DNA of 64,000 nucleotides from Fusobacterium mortiferum ATCC 9817 (GCF_000158195.2 NZ_GL987994.1:368343-432342); one strand, 5' to 3'; counted from the stretch's first letter, positions 27,174-36,806 are shown. The notes: generated by a model not told the origin, from the sequence alone. A program made the numbers and translations.

Positions 27174-27681
27174 GTTAAAAGATAGGACCAGTAACAATAA
27201 GGATTGAAACAAACTAATATTTCAGTTCTCATTATACCCCCTTATCGTTTTAAGTTAAAAGATAGGACCAGTAACAATAAGGATTGAAACTTTGATTTTC
27301 TAGCTTTTTTACACTCATAGCACTTACCACAGTTAAAAGATAGGACCAGTAACAATAAGGATTGAAACTTTTTTACCTCTTAATTCAATTTTTAATATTT
27401 TTAAGTTAAAAGATAGGACCAGTAACAATAAGGATTGAAACCTAAATTATTTGTTTTTCCACCTTGAATTTTAGTTGTTTTTTGTTAAAAGATAGGACCA
27501 GTAACAATAAGGATTGAAACTTTATTAATTTAAAGGGTTACGGCTCTCTGGCTCGAGTTTCCTTATAAGTTAAAAGATAGGACCAGTAACAATAAGGATT
27601 GAAACTCCTAAATGCAATTCTATTCCTAATTGCATAATAAAGCTATTTAAGTTAAAAGATAGGACCAGTAACAATAAGGAT
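27174..27681 (+). CRISPR. CRISPR array 1: 7 repeats, 6 spacers
   Basis: Repeats of 37 bases begin at 27174, 27254, 27332, 27405, 27484, 27569 and 27651, starting GTTAAAAGATAGGACC and ending AAGGATTGAAAC. The first six are identical; the seventh matches only 31 bases before diverging, which marks the leader-distal end. Spacers are 43, 41, 36, 42, 48 and 45 bases, the long and variable lengths usual for type III. The last eight repeat bases, ATTGAAAC, would form the crRNA 5' handle after Cas6 cleavage. I found no spacer match within the window. Confidence 0.98.
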
Positions 27682-27686
27682 AGTCA

Positions 27687-27724
27687 AAACTGATTAGTAT
27701 AAGTAAACTAGTCAGTTTTTTATT
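27687..27724 (+). terminator. Terminator after array 1
   Basis: AAACTGATTAGT pairs imperfectly with ACTAGTCAGTTT and a T-run follows. It ends the precursor crRNA before the CARF-like gene. Confidence 0.75.
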
Positions 27725-27807
27725 TTTTGTAAAAAAAGTAATTTTCTCTATGAAAAAGTAATTGTAATATGATATGATAATAATATAAAATAAATAGAGG
27801 GAAACCA

Positions 27808-29523
27808 ATGAAAAAATATGAAGTGGCAAATAGTTTAAAAAGTTTTTTAGGAAAAGAGAATAATAAAATACTTCTAAAGTATTCCTTAGAGGAAAAACTT
27901 TCTGATGAGGAAAAAACTGAGTTAGAAAAGATTTATTTAGAAAATTTACAAAAGCAGAGGAAAAGAATAGCAAATAAGATAAAATTAGAAAATATAGAGA
28001 TACTAATTTCTTATGTAAGTTATTCCTATTCTGAAAATGAAAAAATATATTTTGAAAATATTCTGGAGAAAAATTTAAGAATATTTCCAAATATAAAATG
28101 CTTTCTTTTAATTTATTCTAAAGAAACAGAGGAGATATTTAAAAAAACAAAAGTAAAGTTTAAAAATGTAGATGTTAATGGAATATTATTAGAAGAGGTA
28201 ACAAGCGCTCATATTCAAAGTAATATACAAAAGTATATTAGCAAGTTTAAACCAAATAAAAATAACTCAATTATAGATATAACCTTAGGAATGAAAATAA
28301 TTACAGTATATCTATATAAACTAGCAGTAGAAAGAGGGATTTTTTCTATCAATTGGCAGGAGAGTCAAATTCCTAAATATATTTATTGTGAGAAGCAAGA
28401 TGAATATATAAAAGATATAGGAATGAGAAGATATCCTTTTAATACCAAACTTGAATTAATGATAGAGCCAGAAAAAGAGAATATAAAAATATATGAGTAT
28501 ATAAATAAATCTTTAAAGAAATTTGAGTTTTCTGCTACAGAATCTTATTATAATCAGATAGGTAATAGTGGAATGGAAAACTTTTATAGAGAGTTATCTA
28601 AGATTTTTTCTTTTCAGAATATGTTGAGTTTAGATGGAGAAAATTTTTATTCTCAAATGGAAAATTTTTTTATAAAATTAAGTGAAAATAGAGAGTTATC
28701 AAGAGAAAATATATTAAAGTTAAAACCATTTTTAAGTAATTTGTTATCCCTTATTTTATTTGAAAGCAGTGAGGAAAACATAGAGACTAGAAGTTTTTTC
28801 TGGTTAGATAGATTCCTTACAAAATTTCAGATAAAGAGTGATGAGTTACTTGAGAATGGTTTTTTGTCTGAATATAGAGAGAAGATATATTATTTTTTTA
28901 TTTTGAAGTACTTTGAGAGTAAAAAAGAAGAGGAAAATAGTTACTACTATGAAAAATTCATAAAGGATTTAAGAAAAAATATTCTTAAAGAGTTGAGAGT
29001 TGATGAGAAAGAGGGAAAAGATTTCTTAAGAGATGGAAATATATTTGAACTTTTAGATATTGATATAGAAGATATAGTAGAAAATTTAAATCCTAGTATT
29101 TCTTTAACTGAGAGTATAAAAGGGGATTTCTATTTTGAGAATAAAGTCCTCTATATTGAGAAATATAATCTTAAAATAGATTGTGAAAAAGATGAAAGAA
29201 TAAATTTTATAAATAATAAAGGAGCAGATATTTTAAGAGAGTTAATGAAAAACTATACTGTTACTTTTGGAGGAAGAGAACTTTTTGAAAGATTAGCTAA
29301 ATATAAAAATGATGAGAGTGAATTGGCAAGAAGTAATAGATTTAGAAAAAATTTAACAGTATTGAAAAATAAAGCTAAAGATTTTAATAATCATTTGAAA
29401 GAGATAGGAAGAGAGGAAGGAATAGAGTTAGGAGAGTTGATACTTTATCAAAAAATTGAGGAAAAGGAGAGTAACTATTCACATCAATTTCAAATAAATC
29501 CTAAATTCTATACACTAGTCTAG
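27808..29523 (+). CDS. CARF-like CRISPR ancillary protein of unknown output
   Basis: Protein of 571 aa between array 1 and the type III effector genes. Residues about 55-200 look like a CARF fold: a first strand NIEILISYVSYSY, then SAHIQSNIQKYISKF, then IIDITLGMKIITVYLYKLA, where D157 to K163 sits where CARF proteins carry a T-G-G-T-K loop. CARF domains bind cyclic oligoadenylate made by Cas10. Residues about 200-470 are helical and unrecognised. Residues about 480-560 resemble a winged helix (SNRFRKNLTVLKNKAKDF). No R-x4-6-H HEPN motif is present. It may be an effector or a regulator; Csm6 is otherwise missing. Confidence 0.6.
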   Translation: MKKYEVANSLKSFLGKENNKILLKYSLEEKLSDEEKTELEKIYLENLQKQRKRIANKIKLENIEILISYVSYSYSENEKIYFENILEKNLRIFPNIKCFLLIYSKETEEIFKKTKVKFKNVDVNGILLEEVTSAHIQSNIQKYISKFKPNKNNSIIDITLGMKIITVYLYKLAVERGIFSINWQESQIPKYIYCEKQDEYIKDIGMRRYPFNTKLELMIEPEKENIKIYEYINKSLKKFEFSATESYYNQIGNSGMENFYRELSKIFSFQNMLSLDGENFYSQMENFFIKLSENRELSRENILKLKPFLSNLLSLILFESSEENIETRSFFWLDRFLTKFQIKSDELLENGFLSEYREKIYYFFILKYFESKKEEENSYYYEKFIKDLRKNILKELRVDEKEGKDFLRDGNIFELLDIDIEDIVENLNPSISLTESIKGDFYFENKVLYIEKYNLKIDCEKDERINFINNKGADILRELMKNYTVTFGGRELFERLAKYKNDESELARSNRFRKNLTVLKNKAKDFNNHLKEIGREEGIELGELILYQKIEEKESNYSHQFQINPKFYTLV

Positions 29524-29531
29524 GGGGAGTA

Positions 29532-30176
29532 ATGAAATTAGTAAAGATAATACTAAAAAGTAATGAAAAATTTGAAAATAGAGATGCAGAGAAATTAAGA
29601 GGGTATTTTGGAAGATTATTTCAAGAAAATATACTTTTCCATAATCATAAAGATGATTATAATTTCAATTATGATTTTTCATTTATACAGTATAAAGTAA
29701 AGAATGGGGAATTTTTAATAGTTGGAATAGATAAGGGAGGAGATATTCTTTTAGAGAAGATAGAAGATATAAGAGAGATAGTTATAGAAGATAGAAAAAT
29801 AGAGATAACTCCAGAAATAAATATCTCTTTTCCTCAGTTGAAAGTAGATGATGAGAAAAAATATAGATATAGATTTGAGACAATATGGTTAGCTCTCAAT
29901 GATAAAAACTTTTTGAGATATAAAGTTGGAGAGTTTGATTTAAATAAGCAGTTGGCAAATAATATCTTAGAATTTTTTAAAATGTGTGGAATTAGAGTAG
30001 AAAAAAGAGTAGAGGTAGTAGGAGAGTTTCAAGAGCTTAAACTTAGACAAAAAGATACTACTATCTTGGGATTTGTAGGAGAGTTTGTAACAAATGCCTA
30101 TCTTCCAGATAATATATCTCTAGGGAAAAGAAAGAGTATAGGTATGGGTAGAATAAAAAGGAAAGGGGAGGTTTAG
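29532..30176 (+). CDS. cas6: Cas6b-like crRNA-processing endonuclease
   Basis: RAMP-fold protein of 214 aa. N-terminal features are RGYFGRLF followed by FHNH with H37 and H39, the position of the catalytic histidines in Cas6b-type enzymes, and FIQYKVKNGEFLIVGI. The C-terminus has the glycine-rich RNA-binding loop SLGKRKSIGMGRIKR. It should cut the repeat 8 bases from its 3' end. It starts 8 bases after the CARF-like gene and ends directly before cas10, so it belongs to the effector operon. Confidence 0.85.
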   Translation: MKLVKIILKSNEKFENRDAEKLRGYFGRLFQENILFHNHKDDYNFNYDFSFIQYKVKNGEFLIVGIDKGGDILLEKIEDIREIVIEDRKIEITPEINISFPQLKVDDEKKYRYRFETIWLALNDKNFLRYKVGEFDLNKQLANNILEFFKMCGIRVEKRVEVVGEFQELKLRQKDTTILGFVGEFVTNAYLPDNISLGKRKSIGMGRIKRKGEV

Positions 30177-32570
30177 ATGGTAAGGTTACAAGATGATAAA
30201 GAGAGAGTTATCTTAGGTGGATTACTACATGATATAGGGAAATTTATAGGTAGAAGTGAAAAATATATGTCTCAATGTCATATAGGAAAGAAACATCCAC
30301 ATCTTTCTTGGTGGTTTATAAAATTTTTAGAAGAGAAAAAAGTAATAGAAGAGGATAGAGTTTTAGAAGAGTTGGTTTTAAAACACCACGAGGGGAACTT
30401 TTTTTCAGAAGATATAAATGTAGCAGGATTGGAAGATAAGTATCTAAGAAGATTAGCATATATAGTAGCAAGAGCTGACAACTATTCTTCAGCAGAGAGA
30501 AATGAAGATGAGATGAAAATGAGACCTTTTACAAAGGTACCTCTAGATTCTATTTTTGGAAATATAGATATAGGAAGAGGGAAGGATAGAGAGAGTAAAA
30601 AAAGATATAAGTTAAAAGAGTTTTTATTTGGAAATATTTTTCCTATGGAGTTTGAAGAAAACTCTCAAGAGGAACTAAATCTTTTAATAGAAAAATTTTT
30701 AAAAGAGGTAGAGAAGATAGAGACAGAGAGTTTTAAAGTGTTGTACACCACTCTATTAGAATTGATAAGAAAATACTGTTGGAGTATACCGTCAGATACT
30801 CAAAAAGAGATTTGTGATTTATCACTATATGACCACTTAAAAACTACTTCGGCTATATCTTTGGCAACTTATAATTATGTTAAAGATCTAAGGGGAAGTA
30901 TAGAAAAGGCAACAGATGCTGATATAAAAAATGCTAAATTAAAAGATTATTTTCTTTTAATAGCTGGAGATATATCTGGTATTCAGAACTATATTTTTAA
31001 TCTAGAGAGTACAGAAGGAGCAGGAAAAAGAATAAGATTTCGTTCTTTCTTTATAAAAATTTTTACTAATATGATAGCTTACAAAATAATAGAAGAATTA
31101 GACTTAGAAGTTGGAAATATAATAATCTCATCAAGTGGAAAATTCTATATCTTAGCTCAAAATACCCAAGTAACTAGAGAAAAAATTTCTAAATTAAAAA
31201 ATGAGATTAATAGAGAGTTGTATCAAAAATATTATGGAGAAATTTTCTTCAATATAGAGTATCTAGCTCTTACTGGAGATGATTTAGGATTAAAATTTAG
31301 TAAAAAATATGCTGAAATAAATGATTTATTAGCAGAGGGAAAAAGATTAAAATTTTTAAAAGAGGTAGTAGAGTTACCAGTATTAGATGAAGAAATTAAT
31401 GAGATGAAGAGTGTACAACAGTGTAAAATCTGTGGAAAAAGATTGGTAGAGAAAGGTAATATATGTGAGTATTGTTTGAAAGATTTTCAACTGGGAGAGT
31501 TATTACCAAAACTAAGAAAAGTAGCCTTTTATAAAGGGGATAGTGATGTAGTTGGAGATATAGAGATATTAGGAGTAAAGTGTAAATTATATAAAGATGA
31601 GGAAATAGAGGGAAAACCATTTTTAGTACAAGAGTATGAAGAGGATATAAGAGGAGATTATCCTTGGGTAAGAGAGTATTACGGTGGATATACTCCTATT
31701 GATTCAAAAGGGAACTCTATATCTTTTGAAGAGATAGCTCAATTGTCATCTTCTAAAAATTTAGGAATACTTAAGGGAGATGTAGATAATTTAGGGCTTA
31801 TAATGGCTTATGGATTAAAGATAGATGATGTAGATGGAGAGGAGAAAAAAGTAAAAGATATAACTTCTATATCAAGAGTAGCCACAGTGAGTAGAATGTT
31901 TGATAGTTTTTTCTCATATTGGTTGAAAGAGAAAATAAAATATGAAAATGAAAGCTATATAGTTTATTCTGGGGGAGATGATTTTATGATAGTAGGAGCT
32001 TGGGATAAATTAATTGATACAGCTAAAGAGATAAGAGAGAGTTTTAGAAAGTTTGTAAGAGATAATGAAAACATTACTCTTACTTGTGGAGTAGTTCTTA
32101 CTAAAGCAAAAGCTCCTTTGTTTTATGGGGTAAAAACTGTACAGGAAGCAGAAGAATTTGGAAAAAATTCTGGAAAGAATGGAATAGTTCTATTTGATAC
32201 CTATATACCTTGGGATAGATTTTATGAGGTAGATAGAGTAATCAATTTTATAGATGAGAATATGAAGAGTGGCTTGTTTAGTCAGAGCTTTGTATATAGA
32301 CTTTTAAGATATACAGAGATGGCTAGAAAATATAGTGAAAGTAAAAATGGAAAATATTTAAAATATATTTCAGATTTTACTTATGATATAGGTAGAAATA
32401 TTAGCAAGAAATTAAAAAATCCTAGTAGTGATGAAAGAATTATCTTTTTAAGTAGATATTTTGGAATGGAATCTATACAATCTAGAGAGAAACAAAGGTT
32501 TTTATCTGAGTATATGAAAGTAGTATTAAACTATGTAGTAAGAAAAAATAGGGGAGGTTCAGATGTTTAA
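30177..32570 (+). CDS. cas10: Cas10/Csm1, type III-A large subunit
   Basis: Signature subunit of the Csm complex, 797 aa. The N-terminal HD nuclease domain carries LLHDIGK (H18-D19) for cutting single-stranded DNA. A zinc ribbon with CKIC and CEYC lies near residues 415-435. The second Palm domain has the cyclase motif GGDD at residues 599-602, which makes cyclic oligoadenylates from ATP. Both active sites appear intact, so a cOA-responsive partner is expected; the CARF-like protein upstream fits. The 3' end overlaps csm2 by 8 bases. Confidence 0.96.
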   Translation: MVRLQDDKERVILGGLLHDIGKFIGRSEKYMSQCHIGKKHPHLSWWFIKFLEEKKVIEEDRVLEELVLKHHEGNFFSEDINVAGLEDKYLRRLAYIVARADNYSSAERNEDEMKMRPFTKVPLDSIFGNIDIGRGKDRESKKRYKLKEFLFGNIFPMEFEENSQEELNLLIEKFLKEVEKIETESFKVLYTTLLELIRKYCWSIPSDTQKEICDLSLYDHLKTTSAISLATYNYVKDLRGSIEKATDADIKNAKLKDYFLLIAGDISGIQNYIFNLESTEGAGKRIRFRSFFIKIFTNMIAYKIIEELDLEVGNIIISSSGKFYILAQNTQVTREKISKLKNEINRELYQKYYGEIFFNIEYLALTGDDLGLKFSKKYAEINDLLAEGKRLKFLKEVVELPVLDEEINEMKSVQQCKICGKRLVEKGNICEYCLKDFQLGELLPKLRKVAFYKGDSDVVGDIEILGVKCKLYKDEEIEGKPFLVQEYEEDIRGDYPWVREYYGGYTPIDSKGNSISFEEIAQLSSSKNLGILKGDVDNLGLIMAYGLKIDDVDGEEKKVKDITSISRVATVSRMFDSFFSYWLKEKIKYENESYIVYSGGDDFMIVGAWDKLIDTAKEIRESFRKFVRDNENITLTCGVVLTKAKAPLFYGVKTVQEAEEFGKNSGKNGIVLFDTYIPWDRFYEVDRVINFIDENMKSGLFSQSFVYRLLRYTEMARKYSESKNGKYLKYISDFTYDIGRNISKKLKNPSSDERIIFLSRYFGMESIQSREKQRFLSEYMKVVLNYVVRKNRGGSDV

Positions 32571-33030
32571 TAATAAGGGATTTGATAATAGAAGTAGAGG
32601 AAATAGTAGAGGTTATGATAATCCAGAGCCAGTAGTTTTTGAATTTTCAAAATTAGGGTTTCTTGACAATAAGGGAAATTTAAGAGAAGAGTTAATGACA
32701 ACAGAAGCTGAAAATATAGCAAAAAGTTTTGAGAGAGTGAGTACAGCTCAGCTTAGAGCTTTCTTTAATGAGATAAAAGCTCTAAAAAATAGATTAGAAA
32801 ATAATGATAATAATGAGCATTTTGAAAGAATTTATCCATTTATTTTAATGATAAAGTCAAAAGTTCAATATAGAATAGCTAAAGATAAAAAATTAGAACC
32901 ATTAAAAAATTTCCTTTATGCTGGAATAGAGGAGATACAGAAACAGAATAAAGTTGGAAAAGGAAAGGAAGCTTTTGAAAATTTTGCAATATTTTTTGAA
33001 ACAATAGTAGGATATGCATATAAAGGATAG
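32563..33030 (+). CDS. csm2: Csm2 small subunit
   Basis: Small helical subunit of the type III-A complex, 155 aa, that forms the inner filament along the target RNA. After a disordered Gly/Asn/Arg-rich start it shows the family segment KSFERVSTAQLRAFFNEIKAL and a C-terminal FAIFFETIVGYA. It overlaps the end of cas10 and has its own GGGGAGG site. Size and position fit Csm2. Confidence 0.9.
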   Translation: MFNNKGFDNRSRGNSRGYDNPEPVVFEFSKLGFLDNKGNLREELMTTEAENIAKSFERVSTAQLRAFFNEIKALKNRLENNDNNEHFERIYPFILMIKSKVQYRIAKDKKLEPLKNFLYAGIEEIQKQNKVGKGKEAFENFAIFFETIVGYAYKG

Positions 33031-33043
33031 GGGGTAAAGAGTT

Positions 33044-33739
33044 ATGAGATTAAAGAGTATAAAAAAGATAGATGGAATAATAGAGTTACTTACTGGAACA
33101 AGAGTGGGAGGAAGTTCTGATACGATAGAGATAGGTGGAAATGACTCTCCAATAGTTAGAAATCCATTGAATAATGAGTCATATATTCCTGGTTCTTCTC
33201 TAAAAGGAAAGATGAGAATGTTTATGGAATGGGTAGAGGGAAAAATAGATGAAAATGGAAATGTACATAGTTGTACAACACCAGAATGTCCAATATGTAG
33301 AGTCTTTGGAAGAGGAGCAGGAGATAGTGAGATAGCAAAATCAGGACCTACTAGAATTTCAGTAAAAGATGCATATTTAACTGAAGAGAGTAGAGAGATA
33401 TTAGAAAAGTTAAGAGAAAAAGTCGGATTTGATACAGAGTGGAAATATGAGAATAATATCAACAGACTTACTTCAAAGGCAACTCCTAGAAATTCAGAAA
33501 GAATACCAGCAGGAATAAAGTTTGAATTTTCAATTTCATATAAAGTATTTGATATGAATGACAATGGAAAATTAGATGAAGAACTTTTTGAAAAAGTTGT
33601 ACTAAAAGGATTGAAAACTTTATTAATTGAGGGAATTGGTGGAGGAGTATCTCGTGGAAATGGACAGATAAGATTTGTAAAGCTAGATGTAGATGGAGAG
33701 TCTTATATAGATAAGATAGAAAATATTTCTATTAGATAG
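33044..33739 (+). CDS. csm3: Csm3 backbone subunit and target RNA nuclease
   Basis: RAMP protein of 231 aa, the repeating backbone that cuts target RNA every six bases. D34 in IGGNDSPIVR aligns with the catalytic Asp known in Streptococcus Csm3 (the Asp before SPV). The GSSLKGKMR motif, a cysteine cluster CTTPECPIC and the C-terminal glycine-rich GGGVSRGNGQI are also present. RNA cleavage should therefore be active. Confidence 0.95.
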   Translation: MRLKSIKKIDGIIELLTGTRVGGSSDTIEIGGNDSPIVRNPLNNESYIPGSSLKGKMRMFMEWVEGKIDENGNVHSCTTPECPICRVFGRGAGDSEIAKSGPTRISVKDAYLTEESREILEKLREKVGFDTEWKYENNINRLTSKATPRNSERIPAGIKFEFSISYKVFDMNDNGKLDEELFEKVVLKGLKTLLIEGIGGGVSRGNGQIRFVKLDVDGESYIDKIENISIR

Positions 33740-33747
33740 GAGGAGTT

Positions 33748-34692
33748 ATGTATCAAACATATTTGTGGAATATAAAACCTCTCTCTTCATATATGACACC
33801 TTGGCAAAGTGATACTATCTATGGACATTTTTTTTGGGGAGTAGCACTTCTTGAGGGAGAAGATGAGCTAAAAAAAATCTTAGCTGAGTTTGAAAAAAAT
33901 AATCCACCATTTATTGTATCTGATGGATTTGTAGATAATAGGCTTCCTATGATAAGTAAGAGAGTAATAAAAAATAGTGAAGTAGAGAGAATGGCAGTAG
34001 AAAAAAATGAAAGTATAATAGATATAGCTACAAAAATAAAGAGATTAAAAAAGGTTTCAACTATATCTTTGGAGTTATTTAATAAACTTAGAAAAAAAGA
34101 GAACGATATTGTAGAGTTAGTAGATGAAATATTAGACGACAACAGTAAAAATAGAGGGATTATCTCTATTGAAAATACTCATAATAGGATTGATAGACTC
34201 TCTGGAAGTACAGGAGAGAATGCTATATTCTCTTTGAAAGAAAATTTTGTGGCTGAAAATATATTTATCTATATAAAAGTAAGAGGGGATTATCCAATAA
34301 ATAAATTGGAAAAGATATTAAGGTTTGTAGAAGAGAATGGCTTTGGAAAAAAAGTAAGTATAGGAAAAGGAGCTTTTAAAACAGAAAGTTTTGAGAGATT
34401 TGATGGGTTTGAAAAAATAAGTGGAAATGGTTTCATCTCTCTATCAAATTATATTCCTAAAGAGGAAGATTATGAGTATGTAGAAAATTCTCTTGTTTTA
34501 ATAAAGAGAGGAAAGGTAGCTAATCTCTATGGAGATGAGGGAAATCCTTTTAAAAAACCATTCTCTTGTTTTAGAGCAGGAGCTATATTTAGAGGAAAGA
34601 GTAGTGGAATAAAAGGTAGAGTTTTAACTAATCTACATAGAAAAAAGATTATTCAAGTAGGAATACCTTTTATTGTTGAGGTGGAATTATGA
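33748..34692 (+). CDS. csm4: Csm4 subunit
   Basis: RAMP protein of 314 aa that holds the crRNA 5' handle and contacts Cas10. The start YQTYLWNIKPLSSYMTPWQSDTIYGHFFW and the loop GFGKKVSIGKGAF are typical of Csm4, as is the C-terminal FRAGAIFRG. The stop overlaps the csm5 start by 4 bases (ATGA). Confidence 0.92.
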   Translation: MYQTYLWNIKPLSSYMTPWQSDTIYGHFFWGVALLEGEDELKKILAEFEKNNPPFIVSDGFVDNRLPMISKRVIKNSEVERMAVEKNESIIDIATKIKRLKKVSTISLELFNKLRKKENDIVELVDEILDDNSKNRGIISIENTHNRIDRLSGSTGENAIFSLKENFVAENIFIYIKVRGDYPINKLEKILRFVEENGFGKKVSIGKGAFKTESFERFDGFEKISGNGFISLSNYIPKEEDYEYVENSLVLIKRGKVANLYGDEGNPFKKPFSCFRAGAIFRGKSSGIKGRVLTNLHRKKIIQVGIPFIVEVEL

Positions 34693-35840
34693 TAAGAAAA
34701 GATATAGAAAAAATAGAGTGTACAATAATGCCACTGACAGATATTCATATAGGAAGTGGAATAGATTTAGCTTCATATGAGTATGTAATAAAAGATGGAG
34801 TATTTTATAGAATAGATTTAGGAGAGATATTTTATAATTTTCCTGAGGATATGAGATTAAAACTTACAGAATTGATGGAAGAAAATAACATTATTAAAAT
34901 AAGAAAATATATTAAGGATAATTACAAGGTAGAATATGGATATTCATATAGTTGTGAAGTAGCTGATGATGTAAATGAGTTATATGAAGAGAAAATTGGT
35001 GGAGCTAGGAATTCTAATGATGAAAACTCTTTAACTATATCTGAATTTATAGGAAATTATAGAGGAAAGTATATTCCAGGGAGTAGTATAAAGGGGAGTA
35101 TAAGAAATGCATATATTGGAGATAACTTTCAAGGTAGTTATGAGATAATGAGAAATAAAAAGATAAATACAGCTCCTTTTATAATTGCAAAGGAAAAAGA
35201 GTATTTAGCTAGAAAAATAGAAGCAGAAGCTTTAGGGTTGAAAGAGCTAGAACCTAAATTTGACCCTTTTAAAAATTTGCAAGTTACAGATAGTGAAATT
35301 TCAAAAGATATGTTGAAAATTGTAAAAGTTGAGAGGGTAAATTTAAAAAAAGATAAAATAAATGTACCTATGGGAAATCATGAAATGATGAGAGGGTATC
35401 TATTAAGTAGAGATAAAAAAAGTTTAAAGTTTAAGATTAATATATCAGAACTTTCTTTTGATAGGGAGAGTGAAATAAAATATAGAAATCTTTCCCAAAA
35501 TAAAAAAGGAGAGACTATAATAGAAGAACTTAACAAAGAGTTATATGTGGATTCAGTACTTTTTCCAGCTTTGAGGGAAAAATCTAACAAAGTACTTGAA
35601 GAGGATTTGAAATTTTTTAAGGAAGCAAAAAATCTTATAGGAATAAAAGCTTGTGAAGAGATAAAAAATTATTCTGCTACTTTAAAAGAGAATGAAGTAT
35701 TAATAAAGTTTGGAAAGGGAGCAGGATTTAATTCTACTACTTTAAATTTATTTAATAGAAATAAAAAAGATGTTTTTACAAGAGTTATGGCTGAAGGATA
35801 TCCAGTAGGTTGGGCAGTATTATCTTATAACGAGGAGTAG
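34689..35840 (+). CDS. csm5: Csm5 subunit
   Basis: RAMP protein of 383 aa that caps the crRNA 3' side of the complex and helps maturation. Visible features are TIMPLTDIHIGSG at the start, YIPGSSIKGSIRNAY near residue 130 and the C-terminal loop IKFGKGAGFNSTTLN. It overlaps csm4 and precedes the second Cas6-like gene by two bases. Confidence 0.92.
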   Translation: MIRKDIEKIECTIMPLTDIHIGSGIDLASYEYVIKDGVFYRIDLGEIFYNFPEDMRLKLTELMEENNIIKIRKYIKDNYKVEYGYSYSCEVADDVNELYEEKIGGARNSNDENSLTISEFIGNYRGKYIPGSSIKGSIRNAYIGDNFQGSYEIMRNKKINTAPFIIAKEKEYLARKIEAEALGLKELEPKFDPFKNLQVTDSEISKDMLKIVKVERVNLKKDKINVPMGNHEMMRGYLLSRDKKSLKFKINISELSFDRESEIKYRNLSQNKKGETIIEELNKELYVDSVLFPALREKSNKVLEEDLKFFKEAKNLIGIKACEEIKNYSATLKENEVLIKFGKGAGFNSTTLNLFNRNKKDVFTRVMAEGYPVGWAVLSYNEE

Positions 35841-35842
35841 AT

Positions 35843-36571
35843 ATGATTTGTAGTTTTACTATATATTTGAAACCACTATCTTTTGGAGAAAAAATAAAAA
35901 AATATAAAAATTATGATTATTTTATTAAAGAATTAAAAATTGAATTTACAGATAAAGAACTTAAAAAGGTAGTGATAACTAATTTTTTAACTAAGGATAA
36001 TTATATAGAGGATAAAAAATATTCTATAAAAATAAGTGCACTAGATAGTGGAATTTTAATAAAACTATTTCAATTCTTTTTTCTAAAAAAAATAGGAGAA
36101 GAGAGAATAAAAATAGGAGAGACGGAGTTTGCTATCTTAAATATTTATAATAGTAATAAATATGCTAGACAACTAAATGAAGAGAGTGATATTGAGATTA
36201 GCGAAGATAGATTGAGAGTAAAAATAATAACTCCAATATTTTTTAAGATAGGAAATAGATTTATAGCTACAAATGATATCAATTTAATTTTAAAAAATAT
36301 AGAAAAAAAGTTAAAAAACAGTAATATTTTAGATATAGAAGATTATTTAGGAATATCAAAATATAGTAGTAAGATAGAGATGTTAGAAGATTATAGTAGA
36401 GAAGTAAAAATAGAAAAGGAAGTAGTAGGAAAAGTTGGAGAGATAATATATGATATTTCTTCACTGGATGATAAGGAGAAAAGAGAAGTAATATTTTTAT
36501 TAAAGTTTGCTTTTTTCTCTGGAATAGGATATATGACAGAAAAAGGTTATGGACAGATAGAAATGATATAA
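35843..36571 (+). CDS. Second Cas6-like protein, without histidine
   Basis: RAMP-fold protein of 242 aa at the end of the csm operon. The C-terminal SGIGYMTEKGYGQIEMI is the glycine-rich loop of Cas6, and the double ferredoxin layout and size fit that family. The whole protein contains no histidine, so the usual general acid of Cas6 is missing. It may bind repeat RNA without cutting, use another residue, or work in crRNA retention. Another Cas6-like gene is at 29532-30176. Confidence 0.8.
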   Translation: MICSFTIYLKPLSFGEKIKKYKNYDYFIKELKIEFTDKELKKVVITNFLTKDNYIEDKKYSIKISALDSGILIKLFQFFFLKKIGEERIKIGETEFAILNIYNSNKYARQLNEESDIEISEDRLRVKIITPIFFKIGNRFIATNDINLILKNIEKKLKNSNILDIEDYLGISKYSSKIEMLEDYSREVKIEKEVVGKVGEIIYDISSLDDKEKREVIFLLKFAFFSGIGYMTEKGYGQIEMI

Positions 36572-36598
36572 AAATGTTGCTTTTAAAAGAAAAATAAA

Positions 36599-36806
36599 GT
36601 AGAATATAGAAAACGGAATGAGGGGAAAAAGGATAAAATTCCTCTCAATCCCTTTCTAATAGATGATTAGAAAAGACGAAGTAGATATAAAAATAAAGTT
36701 TTATAGAATGAAAAAGAGTCGAAAATTAATAAAAATTAAGGGAAATTAACGAAAGAAAAAATAGTTGGAAGTAAGGGAAAAAGATAGATTGAGTTAAAAA
36801 TATAGG
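36599..36806 (+). promoter_or_regulatory. Leader of CRISPR array 2
   Basis: Near-copy of the array 1 leader (26966-27173), with scattered substitutions and an identical block next to the first repeat. It begins just after the second Cas6-like gene. Confidence 0.85.

Noticed and set aside
27211-27650. CRISPR spacers as possible self-targets in this window
   Set aside because: By eye none of the ten spacers matches other sequence in the window. A whole-genome and phage database search would be needed to name targets.
32902-33564. 220-aa minus-strand frame across csm2 and csm3
   Set aside because: Both csm genes are firm. The frame is a shadow caused by low stop density on that strand.
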